NCBI GenBank assembly: GCA_028819295.1
Contig: JAPPMA010000019.1
Location: 1 to 64,000, forward strand
DNA length: 64,000 bases
From: a bacterium
GTDB lineage: Bacteria; Actinomycetota; Acidimicrobiia; Acidimicrobiales; Bin134
Reading direction: 5' to 3'
Part shown: in pieces, positions 8,328-17,455 of the stretch
Layout of the letters: the number at the start of each line of letters is the position of its first letter
Position numbering within the stretch: position 1 is the first letter of the stretch
Translations under genes and position numbers: made by a program
Notes under the pieces: model-generated
Seen by the model: only the letters and a program-made list of their open reading frames with translations
Database searches by the model: none
What the model was told of the DNA's origin: nothing

Positions 8328-8767
8328 GTCGTTGGTGGTTATGCTCATATCTGACCTTTGTCGTTGTTGGAATCCTAGTATCAAGCTGTAATTTATCGTC
8401 TGAAAAAGATCAGCTGTTGACAGATATTCCTTGCACAGATGAATCTGAATGTGGTGACGGATTCCGACACGGCAAGGTTGACTATTTTATCACCTGCGGA
8501 CAGATTGATCTCAGAAGACACGGCCTTGCAGAATCGACACTTGCTCATGGAGATGTAGCGTGGAGCGATGAGTCTATTGAAGTTCGAGAAATCGTCAATT
8601 GGCCACCATCGGAATTCGTGGCAGTGAGATTCGACGGAGACATCTGCCAGGACAATCCTGGCTTGCATTGGTATATAGCCAGCGCTACTGACTCGATGGA
8701 CCGGGCTGCATTCTGCGGTCTCGTGGGTGGTTCCATGACACCGGAGAATGAGTGTGAGGAGCCGTAG
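8270..8767 (+). CDS. Putative lipoprotein of unknown function
   Basis: A 165-aa protein with a basic/polar N-terminus, a hydrophobic stretch (residues 26-39, YLTFVVVGILVSS) and a lipobox-like VSSC with Cys40, which suggests a lipid-anchored extracytoplasmic protein. The mature part is acidic, contains several Cys (55, 61, 77, 123, 148, 161) and has a Trp-rich middle; I recognise no family. AAAGG lies about eight bases before the ATG. Codon use and base composition are much AT-richer than ino1 or cca on either side, a sign of recent acquisition. The long n-region (about 25 residues) leaves some doubt about the start. Confidence 0.55.
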   Translation: MRYPSTALSQVGYLSERPLSRWWLCSYLTFVVVGILVSSCNLSSEKDQLLTDIPCTDESECGDGFRHGKVDYFITCGQIDLRRHGLAESTLAHGDVAWSDESIEVREIVNWPPSEFVAVRFDGDICQDNPGLHWYIASATDSMDRAAFCGLVGGSMTPENECEEP

Positions 8768-8807
8768 ACTTTCTGCGACCCATAGTAAAGAATTTTGTCA
8801 ACCGAAG

Positions 8808-10034
8808 TCAGCCAGAGAACCGCTTCAAGAGGTGGGCGCGGGCCTCATCTGGGGTGAGCGGGCCAGTATCGAAGCGGTGGCGGCGCAACTCGTCGACCGC
8901 TGCTCCTACTTCGGGACCGGGTTCTAGGCCCAGCAGGGCCATAATCTCCTGGCCGTCGAGCACGGGCGGTCCACACAGGTCGGGCTCGGCTTCCAAAAGG
9001 TCGGCTACGTCAGCAGCCAGTGAGACCATTTCTCCCAGTGCTGACGCTACCTCTACCGACTGGTCCACATAGCCACCGGCATCGACCACCCACCTCCGCA
9101 GATCGGGAAGAGTCCGGGGCGGTTGTTCTACGGCCTTGCCAGCCGCGGTCAATACGGCTGCTACCGCTCGGCTGACCGCGGTGGTCGCCCTCCGCTCCGA
9201 CAGAGACGACCCCACGTCATTAGGGGTTCCCGCATCGGCCAGCAACACTGCCAACCGGGTGATCGGATCATCGCCAACCCGGTTGAGTCGGTCCAGTGCG
9301 GTAGCAGTATCGGCAACTGGACCAAGAACACGCTCAGCCAGACCAGTATTGAACAACAGCTCGAAGCCAGGCCGGGGATCGGGCAAGGCCAGAAGCCGAT
9401 CCAATTCGTCGCCAATGCGCTCGTGGGCCACGATTGCAAGACGGTCGGCCATGGCAACCATTGCGGCCACCAGAGGTGCCTCCGCGGCCAACTCGAACTG
9501 GGCCAGGAAGCGGGCCGCCCTCAACATGCGGAGGGGATCGTCGCTGAACGTTGCCTCAGGGTCCAGGGGGGTGCGGAGACGGCGGTCAGCCAAGTCGGCG
9601 ACCCCACCGAAGGGATCAACCAGCTCGCCGTCGGGCAGTTCGACGGCCATTGCGTTGATGGTGAAGTCGCGGCGGGAGAGATCGGCCTCGATGGCGTCGG
9701 CAAAGACCACGTCGGGCTTGCGAGAGCCGGGCTGGTACCGCTCAGTGCGGTGGGTGGTTATCTCGATCCGGCGGTTGCCTCGGCGGGCGCCGATGGTTCC
9801 GAACCGCTCCCCCTGGGTCCACAGGGTGTCGGCCCAACCATCCAAGATCGATTTCACCGCGGGCGGTTGGGCATCGGTAGTGAGATCCAGATCGAAGGCC
9901 GCGTCGAGCCGCAGGCCCAACATGGCGTCGCGCACAATCCCGCCCACCAGATAGATCCGGTAGCCATCGGCGGCAAACCGGCTAGCCAGCTCGCGGGCTT
10001 CCTCGCGCACCGGCGCCAGCCGTTCCAAGCTCAT
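8808..10034 (-). CDS. cca: CCA tRNA nucleotidyltransferase (degenerate HD region)
   Basis: A 408-aa class II nucleotidyltransferase that adds or repairs the tRNA 3' CCA end. The head domain shows LVGGIVRDAMLG (29-40), the metal-binding Asp pair in FDLDLTTDA (47-55), and RRDFTINAMAVELPDG followed by DPFGGVADL. The neck continues with RMLRAARFLAQF. Actinobacterial homologues usually carry an HD phosphohydrolase domain; here the expected L-L-H-D-I-G reads LLADAGTP and the upstream His is absent, so that domain looks dead and shortened. I start at the ATG at 10034, which overlaps the deacetylase stop by four bases. Three of the four tRNAs in this window lack an encoded CCA, so the enzyme is needed. 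Confidence 0.92.
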   Translation of the reverse strand: MSLERLAPVREEARELASRFAADGYRIYLVGGIVRDAMLGLRLDAAFDLDLTTDAQPPAVKSILDGWADTLWTQGERFGTIGARRGNRRIEITTHRTERYQPGSRKPDVVFADAIEADLSRRDFTINAMAVELPDGELVDPFGGVADLADRRLRTPLDPEATFSDDPLRMLRAARFLAQFELAAEAPLVAAMVAMADRLAIVAHERIGDELDRLLALPDPRPGFELLFNTGLAERVLGPVADTATALDRLNRVGDDPITRLAVLLADAGTPNDVGSSLSERRATTAVSRAVAAVLTAAGKAVEQPPRTLPDLRRWVVDAGGYVDQSVEVASALGEMVSLAADVADLLEAEPDLCGPPVLDGQEIMALLGLEPGPEVGAAVDELRRHRFDTGPLTPDEARAHLLKRFSG

Positions 10035-11029
10035 GACAACAACGCGGCCGCCGCGGCCGCCACCTCCGCGCCCGGCCCGCCCCCCGTGGCCGGCTCCGGC
10101 CGCCAAGCTGTCCCGGCCAATACGGCCACCGCCGCAGCGGCGCAGTCGGCCAAGGCAGCCAGGTCATAGCCGCCCTCCAAGAACGCGATGCGCCGACCGG
10201 GGGACACCACGCTGATGATCGCTTCGGTCAGATCGGCGAAGTCCCCGGCGGCCAACCCCAGGTTGGTCAATGGATCGGCCCGGTGGGCATCGAATCCGGC
10301 CGACAGCACCAGCCAACCAGGCTCAAACTCTTCCACCGCGGGCAGCACCGCCTCTTCCCAGCCTTGGCGGTACACGTCTCCGGTCGCCCCCACGGGCATA
10401 GGCAGGTTGATGGTGGTGCCCAAACCTGCGCCCTCACCCCGCTCCAACAGCCCGCCGGAGCCCGGGTAAAACGGATACTGGTGCCACGACACGAACATCA
10501 CCCGGCTGTCTTCCCAGAACACATCCTGGGTGCCGTTGCCGTGGTGGGCGTCGTAGTCCACCACCAGTACCCGTTCACCCCGATCGGCCAGCGCTTGGGC
10601 GCACACCGCCGCACTGTTGAACATGCAGAATCCCATCGATCGCGCCGGCGTGGCGTGGTGGCCCGGCGGGCGCACAGCGCAGAATGCGGCATCAGCAACT
10701 CCGTTGTCCAGTGTCTCGATGGCGGCCAGCCCCGCCCCTGCGGCCAGCCGAGCCGCTGCTTCCGACTCGGCAGACAGCACCGTGTCGGGGTCGAGTCGAC
10801 CACCCCCTGCTTGGACCACCTGGTACACCGAGTCGAGCACCGAGGGATGGTGGACACAGAGCAGCTCGGCATCGGTAGCCATCCGAGGCTCGGTCGGAAC
10901 CAACGCGTCCGCCAGCCCCGCCCTCTGCACCCCGTCGATCACCGCGCGCAAGCGGGCCGGCCGCTCCGGGTGGGAGCGCCCGGTATCGTGGTCGAGAAAG
11001 CGCTCGTCGGTGATCCACAGAACCGACAC
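10031..11029 (-). CDS. Histone-deacetylase-family (AcuC-like) protein
   Basis: A 332-aa zinc-dependent deacetylase of the arginase/deacetylase fold. Motifs are the paired histidines of RPPGHHATP (His124/His125), the zinc ligands in DYDAHHGNGT (Asp160, His162), a GFDAHRADPL segment supplying the second zinc Asp near residue 246, and the FLEGGYDL glycine loop. Bacterial members remove acetyl groups from protein lysines or from small acetylated amines. A link to the acetyl-CoA synthetase at 30586, whose activity is classically regulated by lysine acetylation, is only a possibility. Translationally coupled to cca downstream. Confidence 0.9.
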   Translation of the reverse strand: MSVLWITDERFLDHDTGRSHPERPARLRAVIDGVQRAGLADALVPTEPRMATDAELLCVHHPSVLDSVYQVVQAGGGRLDPDTVLSAESEAAARLAAGAGLAAIETLDNGVADAAFCAVRPPGHHATPARSMGFCMFNSAAVCAQALADRGERVLVVDYDAHHGNGTQDVFWEDSRVMFVSWHQYPFYPGSGGLLERGEGAGLGTTINLPMPVGATGDVYRQGWEEAVLPAVEEFEPGWLVLSAGFDAHRADPLTNLGLAAGDFADLTEAIISVVSPGRRIAFLEGGYDLAALADCAAAAVAVLAGTAWRPEPATGGGPGAEVAAAAAALLS

Positions 11030-11114
11030 AGTCCCACGGTACCCTCGCCGCCTCAGCCACCCCCTCCATTATCCCTGTAGGGCCGGTGTGCCTACAGGCC
11101 ACTAGCCTCGTTCC

Positions 11115-11855
11115 ATGAATTGGCGGCAACGGTCATACGCTGCCGAGACGCTCCGGCTCGGTGGTGGCCGCCTGCGGCTCAGGCCTTGGGCCAGCGAGGC
11201 CGGAATCGGACTGCTCATTCAGCTGACCCCGGGCACAGCGGTGTCCGACAATGCCACAGCCGCGGCGGTTGAATCCGCGGTTGCCCAGGGCTACCACCGC
11301 CTGAGAACGTCGGCGCTGTCGCACATCGAATCGGAGCCGTTCCTGCGGGCTGGCTTCAAGCCCTGTCAGCAACTCGCCTTGCTAACCCGCCCCATCCAAA
11401 GCGGACTCCCCAACCTCGACGGCCGCATTGCCCTCCGACGGGCCCGTCGCCGTGATCGCACTTCGGTTCTGTCCGTGGACCATGCCGCCTTCGAGCCCTT
11501 CTGGCAGCTCGACCCAGTCGGGCTGCATGAAGCGCTCGGCGCGACACCCTTCCGACGGTTTCGTGTGGCCCGCCAAGACTCTGATAACGCCCTCGCCGGA
11601 TACGCCATATCCGGGCGCAGCGGCCCCTCCGGCTACCTCCAGCGATTGGCAATCTCACCCAGCCAACAGGGCCAGGGGGCCGGAACCGCTCTGGTGATCG
11701 ACGGGCTGATGTGGATGGCCCGCTGGGGCGCTACCCAAGCCTGGGTCAACACACCTCAGCACAACACCGGTGCCCTGCGCCTCTATGAGCGACTGGGTTT
11801 CGAGCCGATTCCCCCCGGCCTGCAAGTTCTAGAGTTGGAAATCAGTGGGCCGTAG
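11115..11855 (+). CDS. GNAT-family N-acetyltransferase
   Basis: A 246-aa protein with a C-terminal GNAT domain: YLQRLAISPSQQGQGAGTAL supplies the acetyl-CoA-binding Q-x-x-G-x-G/A loop near residues 177-190, followed by ALRLYERLGFEPI. The N-terminal half (LRPWASEAGIGLLI, GYHRLRTSALSHIES, FLRAGFKPCQQLALL) looks like a second degenerate GNAT-like half, as in two-domain acetyltransferases such as mycothiol synthase. The substrate is unknown. Its stop lies 11 bases inside the following secreted-protein gene. Confidence 0.8.
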   Translation: MNWRQRSYAAETLRLGGGRLRLRPWASEAGIGLLIQLTPGTAVSDNATAAAVESAVAQGYHRLRTSALSHIESEPFLRAGFKPCQQLALLTRPIQSGLPNLDGRIALRRARRRDRTSVLSVDHAAFEPFWQLDPVGLHEALGATPFRRFRVARQDSDNALAGYAISGRSGPSGYLQRLAISPSQQGQGAGTALVIDGLMWMARWGATQAWVNTPQHNTGALRLYERLGFEPIPPGLQVLELEISGP

Positions 11856-13875
11856 ATGCCGAAGAACCCGCCCAGAAAGGAAGCGGCTGGCGTTGGCGAC
11901 GGCTTTTGTCATTTTCGCCGCGCCAGCCCTGATGACCCCCGCCGCAACCGCCCAGAACGACAGCGGTGCCTCCGATAGAGAAGCCCCCTCCATCGAGCTG
12001 GTCAGCCAGAGCGTGTGGATCGCCGAAGAGGATTACTTCCAGATCTCCTTCCGCCTCATCAACGCCCCCGATGACTCCACCGTTGACATCAACATCGGGG
12101 GGCCCATCCGATCTCGCTCCGCTTTCCTGGATCGACTGGCCGGGCCGTCAACCGGACCAGTACTGCACCGGTTCTCCCAATTGGCCGTGCCCGAGCGCAA
12201 TGCCGACGGGGTCGCATCGCTGCAAATCGCCACCACCACCGGCCAGGCCCGCGAGGCAGGAGCCCCGGATCAGCTGATTCTTCCGCTGACCGCCGAAGGG
12301 GTGTATCCGGTGAGCCTCGTTCTTCGGGATCCAGACGGCATAGCACTCGACACCGTCCACACCTTCCTGGTTCGCACCCCCCCTTCAGACTCCAACCAAC
12401 CACCGCTGCTCGTGAGCACTGTTCTAGCGGTGAGCGGGCCCCCAGCCGTCGACCAAGAAGGCAACGTGGATCTGGGTCCCACCGGTCGGAGCCTGCAAAC
12501 GCTGGCCACCGTGCTCGACCCCCTGGTTCGCCCCCAAATCCTGGCCACGGTCTCGCTCGACCCCCATCTGATCGACGCCCTGGCCATCAGCGACCGGCCC
12601 GAGCACGCCCAACTAATGACCCGACTCCAACAAGCCACGATCAACCGCCAGATCACGAGCAGCACTTACGTACCCCTGGACAGCGATGCGTGGATCGCCC
12701 AAGACCTCAGCCTCCAGATCGGCTGGCAGATCGAGGCGGGGGCTGCGGTATTGGACGAGTATCTCGGCTCTCAGCCCGATCGCACCATCATGGTTCTGAC
12801 CACGTCGGCCTCCCCCGAGTTGCTCCAACGGCTTCAACGAGAACAGGTAGAGCTGGTGCTGGTTCCCGATGCCCTGCTCAACCCGGCTGATGAACTGGTC
12901 AGCACGTCGGCCAAAACGTCATTCCTGCTGCCGGCATTCGATCAACCGGCTCGGGCGGTGGCTATCGACAGCAGCGCGACCGCTCACTTCACCCGGGCCA
13001 GCAGCACCGAAACCGCTCCCTATTTGGTGCTGGCCGATCTGGCCGTCCGCTGGTTCGAAGATCCTCAGAGCCTCCGGGGGATCGTCCTGGCACCGCCTCT
13101 GGCTTCGCTGCCGGATTCGACCGGGCTGGGGGTGCTGCTGGACCAGATCGGCGCCAGCCCCATCCTCTCGTCCACCGACCCCACCACGATTGTCGAGAGG
13201 CTCGAGCCGGATACTTTCCGAGAGGTGCGCCCCACCGAGGAGAACGGATTCGGCGAGGACTACAAGGCCGCCTTGACGAACGGCCAGCGCATCGCCCGGT
13301 CGTACCAGAACATGGTGGACCCGATCGCCACCGTGGGCACCCCCGAGCGAAAGTTGATCGAGACTTTGGAGCGGGCCCTGCTGCTGTCGGGGGCCTATGG
13401 CCTCACCGAGACCCAGCGAGATGCCTACTTGGCCGTGGTCGCCCAGACCGTGCGGGACACTGTGGCCGCCATCGAGCCCCCGAGCCAGCAGCGGATCACC
13501 CTAACCAGCCGCTCGGGCAGCATTCCGATGCTCATTCGCAACAGCCTCAACCACGATGTCGTCGTCCGCTTGGATTTCAACAGCGACAAGCTGGACTTCC
13601 CCAACGGTGACTCTTTGCTCTGGCGCCTGTCCCCCGGAGTCAACCAGGTCCAAGTAGCAGTGCGGGCCAAGACCTCGGGCGACGCCGTGTTGGAGATCAG
13701 CGTCAACTCCCCCACCGGCCTGCTGGCTCTGGGCGAGTCCCAGCTGACGGTGCGGGCAACTTCTCTGTCGGGCGCCGGGGTGGGGATCGCGGCCGCCGCA
13801 CTGGCCATCCTGATGGTGTGGTGGGCTCGAAGCTGGTGGTCTCGCCATAGCCCCAAAACTCAGCCCGCGGAGTAG
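11845..13875 (+). CDS. Secreted/membrane-anchored DUF6049-type protein
   Basis: A 676-aa envelope protein. The GTG start gives a classical signal peptide: basic MGRRCRRTRPERKR, a hydrophobic core (15-33) and a probable A-T-A-Q cleavage near residue 37. A C-terminal membrane helix spans about residues 645-663, ahead of a short basic tail. The body is beta-rich at its N-terminus and alpha/beta in the middle. Position next to cca, and architecture, resemble the mycobacterial Rv3909-type family located between pcnA and the MurJ-like Rv3910. MurJ itself does not follow here; degV does. No enzymatic motif is visible. A role in envelope assembly is inferred from context only. Confidence 0.65.
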   Translation: MGRRCRRTRPERKRLALATAFVIFAAPALMTPAATAQNDSGASDREAPSIELVSQSVWIAEEDYFQISFRLINAPDDSTVDINIGGPIRSRSAFLDRLAGPSTGPVLHRFSQLAVPERNADGVASLQIATTTGQAREAGAPDQLILPLTAEGVYPVSLVLRDPDGIALDTVHTFLVRTPPSDSNQPPLLVSTVLAVSGPPAVDQEGNVDLGPTGRSLQTLATVLDPLVRPQILATVSLDPHLIDALAISDRPEHAQLMTRLQQATINRQITSSTYVPLDSDAWIAQDLSLQIGWQIEAGAAVLDEYLGSQPDRTIMVLTTSASPELLQRLQREQVELVLVPDALLNPADELVSTSAKTSFLLPAFDQPARAVAIDSSATAHFTRASSTETAPYLVLADLAVRWFEDPQSLRGIVLAPPLASLPDSTGLGVLLDQIGASPILSSTDPTTIVERLEPDTFREVRPTEENGFGEDYKAALTNGQRIARSYQNMVDPIATVGTPERKLIETLERALLLSGAYGLTETQRDAYLAVVAQTVRDTVAAIEPPSQQRITLTSRSGSIPMLIRNSLNHDVVVRLDFNSDKLDFPNGDSLLWRLSPGVNQVQVAVRAKTSGDAVLEISVNSPTGLLALGESQLTVRATSLSGAGVGIAAAALAILMVWWARSWWSRHSPKTQPAE

Positions 13876-13884
13876 GGTCTGTCC

Positions 13885-14724
13885 ATGGCAGTTCGCATCG
13901 TGACCGACAGTTCCTGCGACCTCAGCGCCGCCGACATCGAGCGCCACCAGATCACCGTGGTCCCGCTCACCATCCGCTTCGGCAACGAGGAGTTCACCGA
14001 CGGCCAAGACCTCTCGGGTGATGGCTTCTACGAGAAGATGGCAGCCAGCGACGATCTGCCGTCCACCGCCGCCCCGGCGCCGGGGGCGTTCGAGGCGGTG
14101 TTCCGGGAACTGGCCGCTGGCGGGGCCGATGCGGTGGTGTGCGTCAACTTGTCTTTCGCCCTGTCGGCCACCGGGGAGTCAGCTCAGAGTGCGGCCCGGT
14201 CGATGGAGGGAGAGGTGGATGTCCGTGTGATGGACTCCGGCAAGGTTTCAGTAGGGCTGGGCCTCATGGTCAAGGCCGCGGCCGCGGCTGCCGAAGCCGG
14301 TCACAGCGCCGATGAGATCGAGGCCCAGCTGGCCCAACTGAAAGACCGGGTATTCATCTATGCCGTGCTGGACACCCTGGACAATCTCAAGAAGGGCGGC
14401 CGCATCGGCACCGCTCAGGCCCTTTTGGGCAGCGCCCTGTCGATCAAACCCTGCCTGGATCTCACCTCAGGCGCCGTGGAAGAGGCAGGCAAGCAGCGAA
14501 CCAGAGGCAAGGCCCGCACCTGGCTGGCCAAGCAAGTGGCCGAAGCCGGAGAGTTGGAGCAATTGGCCTTGGCCCACGGTGCGGCCGACGACATCGACGC
14601 GTTCACCGCCAGCCTGGGCGGCGCCCCCGCCCAAAGCCCGTTGACGGTGACCCTCATCGGCCCCGTCGTGGGCACCCATGCCGGACCTGGGGTTATTGCC
14701 GTCGCCTTTGTCCCGGCCCCCTAA
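13885..14724 (+). CDS. DegV-family fatty-acid-binding protein
   Basis: A 279-aa DegV/FakB-like protein. Family landmarks are VRIVTDSSCDL (3-13), FYEKMAASDDLPSTAAPAPGAF with the TSxPS-like lipid-binding motif, and DTLDNLKKGGRIG with the downstream SIKPCLDL. DegV proteins hold a fatty acid between two domains. In Firmicutes the FakB members present it to the FakA kinase; no FakA is visible here. It starts nine bases after the DUF6049-type gene and ends 44 bases before nuoA. Confidence 0.9.
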   Translation: MAVRIVTDSSCDLSAADIERHQITVVPLTIRFGNEEFTDGQDLSGDGFYEKMAASDDLPSTAAPAPGAFEAVFRELAAGGADAVVCVNLSFALSATGESAQSAARSMEGEVDVRVMDSGKVSVGLGLMVKAAAAAAEAGHSADEIEAQLAQLKDRVFIYAVLDTLDNLKKGGRIGTAQALLGSALSIKPCLDLTSGAVEEAGKQRTRGKARTWLAKQVAEAGELEQLALAHGAADDIDAFTASLGGAPAQSPLTVTLIGPVVGTHAGPGVIAVAFVPAP

Positions 14725-14768
14725 GTACGTATTGGCCCGCAGAAAACGCCATCGGTAACCTTCGAGCC

Positions 14769-15134
14769 GTGTCGGAGTTCCTCCGCGATTACCTACTCGT
14801 CGTCTTATTCCTCGTGCTGGCTGGCGCGTTGGTTTTCGGGATGCTGGGGCTCGGAAGCCTGCTGCGGCCCACCAGATCGCAGCCCCAGAAGTACATCACT
14901 TATGAGAGCGGCGTCGACCCCGTGGGACTGGGCTGGTCGCAAAGCAACATCCGCTACTACGTGTTCGCCCTTTTGTTCGTGATGTTCGACGTGGAGGCGG
15001 TGTTCATCTTCCCCTGGGCCACCCGGCTGGAGGCCTACGGAACCTTCGGCTTGGTCGAGATGGCCATCTTCATCTTCATCCTTGCGCTGGGCTTGGTGTA
15101 CGCCTGGCGAAAGGGCGTTCTCCGATGGATCTGA
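14769..15134 (+). CDS. nuoA: NADH-quinone oxidoreductase subunit A
   Basis: A 121-aa membrane subunit of complex I with three transmembrane helices (about 7-30, 65-86, 92-114). The YESGVDP loop and the FDVEAVFIFPWA motif, with its membrane acidic residues, are diagnostic. GTG start. First gene of the eleven-gene nuo operon. There is no clear promoter in the 44 bases after degV, so part of the transcription may come from upstream. Confidence 0.95.
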   Translation: MSEFLRDYLLVVLFLVLAGALVFGMLGLGSLLRPTRSQPQKYITYESGVDPVGLGWSQSNIRYYVFALLFVMFDVEAVFIFPWATRLEAYGTFGLVEMAIFIFILALGLVYAWRKGVLRWI

Positions 15135-15142
15135 GGTAGGCA

Positions 15143-15643
15143 GTGGGACTGGTTGCCAGCGGCAAAGCTCCAAAACCCCTGACCAAGCTGCTAAACCTCG
15201 GCCGGAAATACTCCATCTGGATGTACCAATGGGGCTTGGCCTGCTGCGCCATCGAGATGGGCGCGGTTATCGGCTCTCCCCGCTACGACGTGATGCGCCT
15301 CGGGGTGATCCCGTTTCCCGCCAGCCCCCGGCAGGCCGACCTAGTGGTTATCTCGGGGACAGTCACCGACAAGATGGTGCCCTCGATTCTCCGCCTCTAC
15401 CAGCAGATGCCCGACCCGAAGTACGTCATATCCATGGGCTCGTGCGCCAACTGCGGAGGCCCGTACTGGGACTCCTACTCAGTGACCAAAGGCGTAGACC
15501 AGATCATTCCAGTGGATGTCTATGTGCCCGGCTGCCCCCCCCGGCCCGAGGCTCTGCTGGAAGGCATCGTGCTGCTTCAAGAGCGCATCATGAACGAGGA
15601 CCCGGCCGCGCGGTGGCGAGGTGACCCAATTGTCGTCGACTGA
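15143..15643 (+). CDS. nuoB: NADH-quinone oxidoreductase subunit B
   Basis: A 166-aa peripheral subunit carrying the terminal 4Fe-4S cluster N2 that passes electrons to quinone. Ligands are the adjacent pair Cys34/Cys35 ([10 protein letters not shown]), Cys101 (GSCANCGG) and Cys131 ([11 protein letters not shown]). GTG start eight bases after nuoA. Its 3' end overlaps the nuoC start by 23 bases. Confidence 0.96.
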   Translation: MGLVASGKAPKPLTKLLNLGRKYSIWMYQWGLACCAIEMGAVIGSPRYDVMRLGVIPFPASPRQADLVVISGTVTDKMVPSILRLYQQMPDPKYVISMGSCANCGGPYWDSYSVTKGVDQIIPVDVYVPGCPPRPEALLEGIVLLQERIMNEDPAARWRGDPIVVD

Positions 15644-16280
15644 CACCGACGCAACGACGGACGCAGGGGCCCAGGCCGACGAGCTCCGGGAAGCTTGGGC
15701 CGCCCGGCTGGCCGACGCGCTGGGCGACGGCTACGTGGAACACCACATCATCCCGGGCGGCGACCTGTGGGTGCGGGTGACCCGCGACTCGTGGACCGAT
15801 GCGGCCACGGCCGCCCGCGACCAGCTCGGCTGCCAATTCTTCGATTGGCTGTCGGCCATCGACTGGCTGCCTTCCCCCTACGGGCGGGATATGGACGCCC
15901 AAGAGGACAACCCCCAACCCAAGGCAGCCGACCCCATGGAACAGGGCCACGCCGGGGGCCAGACCCGGTTCCAGATGGTGGTCCGCCTGTATTCCATCAC
16001 CGAGCACATGGGCGTCACCATCAAGGCCGACCTGCCCAAAGACGATCTGAGCATCGACACCCTGATCCAGGTATACGCCGGTGCCGACTGGCACGAGCGG
16101 GAGGCCTGGGAGATGTTCGGGATCCACTTCAACAGCCATCCCGACCTCCGCCACATCTATCTGCCCGGCGAGTTCGAGGGGAATCCCCTCCGCAAAGACT
16201 TTCCGCTGCTGGCCCGGCGAGTGAAGCCCTGGCCCGGCATCGTGGATGTGGAGTTGTTCCCCGGCGAGGAAGGCCCGTGA
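15621..16280 (+). CDS. nuoC: NADH-quinone oxidoreductase subunit C
   Basis: A 219-aa subunit of the connecting arm (30-kDa subunit). The C-terminal half has the signature around [20 protein letters not shown] and the LRKDFPL motif. The first 20 residues are a Thr/Asp/Ala-rich extension. GTG start inside the end of nuoB; the stop overlaps nuoD by four bases. NuoC is separate from NuoD here, unlike the fused form of enterobacteria. Confidence 0.95.
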   Translation: MTQLSSTDTDATTDAGAQADELREAWAARLADALGDGYVEHHIIPGGDLWVRVTRDSWTDAATAARDQLGCQFFDWLSAIDWLPSPYGRDMDAQEDNPQPKAADPMEQGHAGGQTRFQMVVRLYSITEHMGVTIKADLPKDDLSIDTLIQVYAGADWHEREAWEMFGIHFNSHPDLRHIYLPGEFEGNPLRKDFPLLARRVKPWPGIVDVELFPGEEGP

Positions 16281-17455
16281 CCGCGGTAGGCGCCGACCAG
16301 CGCCAGCAGATGGCCTATGTCGCCACCCAGGCGGCCGACGCCCGGCTGAACGTGGAGGTCGAGACCGAGGGCATGACCCTCAACATCGGCCCCCAGCACC
16401 CGGCCACCCACGGCACGCTGCGGCTGGTGGCCCGACTCGACGGCGAGCAGGTGGTGGAAGCCGAGCCCATCATGGGCTACATGCACCGGGGCTACGAGAA
16501 GCTGGCCGAAGTGCGGACTTACCCCCAGGTCACCACCCTCATCAACCGCATCGACTGGCTGGGAAGCTTCGCCAACGAAGTGCCGTTCATCCTGGCCGCC
16601 GAGAAGCTGATGGAAGTGGAGGCCCCGCCTCGGGCCCAGTGGATCCGCACCGCGCTGTTCGAGCTGAGCCGAATCGCCAACATCACCCTGTTCTTGGGCG
16701 ACATGGCGGTGCAGCTCGGCGCCCTCACCCCGGTGTTCATGGCCTTCCGCGACCGGGAGTTCGTGCTGAACCAGATCGAAGCGGTCACCGGCGGGCGCTT
16801 CCATCCCAACTTCGACCGCATCGGAGGCCTCAAAGACGACCTGCCCCAGGGCTGGATCAACGACACCAAGCAGGCCATGGAGAAGATCCGCGACTTCTGC
16901 GACGAGTTCGAGGAACTGGTGCTGGGCAACGAGATCTTCGAGGCCCGCAGCCGGGGAATCGGCATCGTGCCTCCCGAAGTCGGACTTTCCTACGGGCTCT
17001 CAGGCGCCAACATACGGGCCAGCGGGGTGGACTGGGATCTGCGCCGCGACGGCCATGAGGCCCTGGCCTACGACCAGGTCGACTGGAAGGTGTGGACCCA
17101 CCCCGACGGCGACTCGTTCGCCCGCTACTGGGTGAGGCTCCAGGAGACCCGCGAGGCCACCCACATCGTGGATCAGCTTCTGGACGGGCTCCCCTCGGGG
17201 CCGATCATGGCCAAGGTGCCCCGCATCATCAAGGTGCCCGCGGGCGAGGCCTACGCCGCCACCGAGAACCCGTTGGGCGAGATGGGCTACTACATCGTGA
17301 GCAAGGGCGATCTGGTGCCGTTCCGGGTCAAGATCCGCTCAGCCAGCTTCTCCAACATCTCCATCACCCCGTGGCTGCTGAAGGGCGTTTACGTGCCCGA
17401 CATAATCACGATTCTGGCCAGCCTGTACTTCATCCTGGGAGATATTGATCGGTGA
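16277..17455 (+). CDS. nuoD: NADH-quinone oxidoreductase subunit D
   Basis: A 392-aa 49-kDa subunit that lines the quinone site. IGPQHPATHG (38-46) carries the quinone-site histidines. MGYMHRGYEKLAE includes Arg71, the equivalent of the arginine dimethylated in mitochondrial NDUFS2. The C-terminus ILGDIDR is conserved. GTG start, four-base overlap with nuoC. It is followed directly by nuoH, again with a four-base overlap, so there is no room for nuoE, nuoF or nuoG. Confidence 0.96.
   Translation: MTAVGADQRQQMAYVATQAADARLNVEVETEGMTLNIGPQHPATHGTLRLVARLDGEQVVEAEPIMGYMHRGYEKLAEVRTYPQVTTLINRIDWLGSFANEVPFILAAEKLMEVEAPPRAQWIRTALFELSRIANITLFLGDMAVQLGALTPVFMAFRDREFVLNQIEAVTGGRFHPNFDRIGGLKDDLPQGWINDTKQAMEKIRDFCDEFEELVLGNEIFEARSRGIGIVPPEVGLSYGLSGANIRASGVDWDLRRDGHEALAYDQVDWKVWTHPDGDSFARYWVRLQETREATHIVDQLLDGLPSGPIMAKVPRIIKVPAGEAYAATENPLGEMGYYIVSKGDLVPFRVKIRSASFSNISITPWLLKGVYVPDIITILASLYFILGDIDR

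Noticed and set aside
12089-12403. Several long antisense frames inside nuo, rpoB and DUF6049 genes
   Set aside because: Long antisense frames are expected at this GC content; none shows a conserved motif, ribosome site or plausible codon use.
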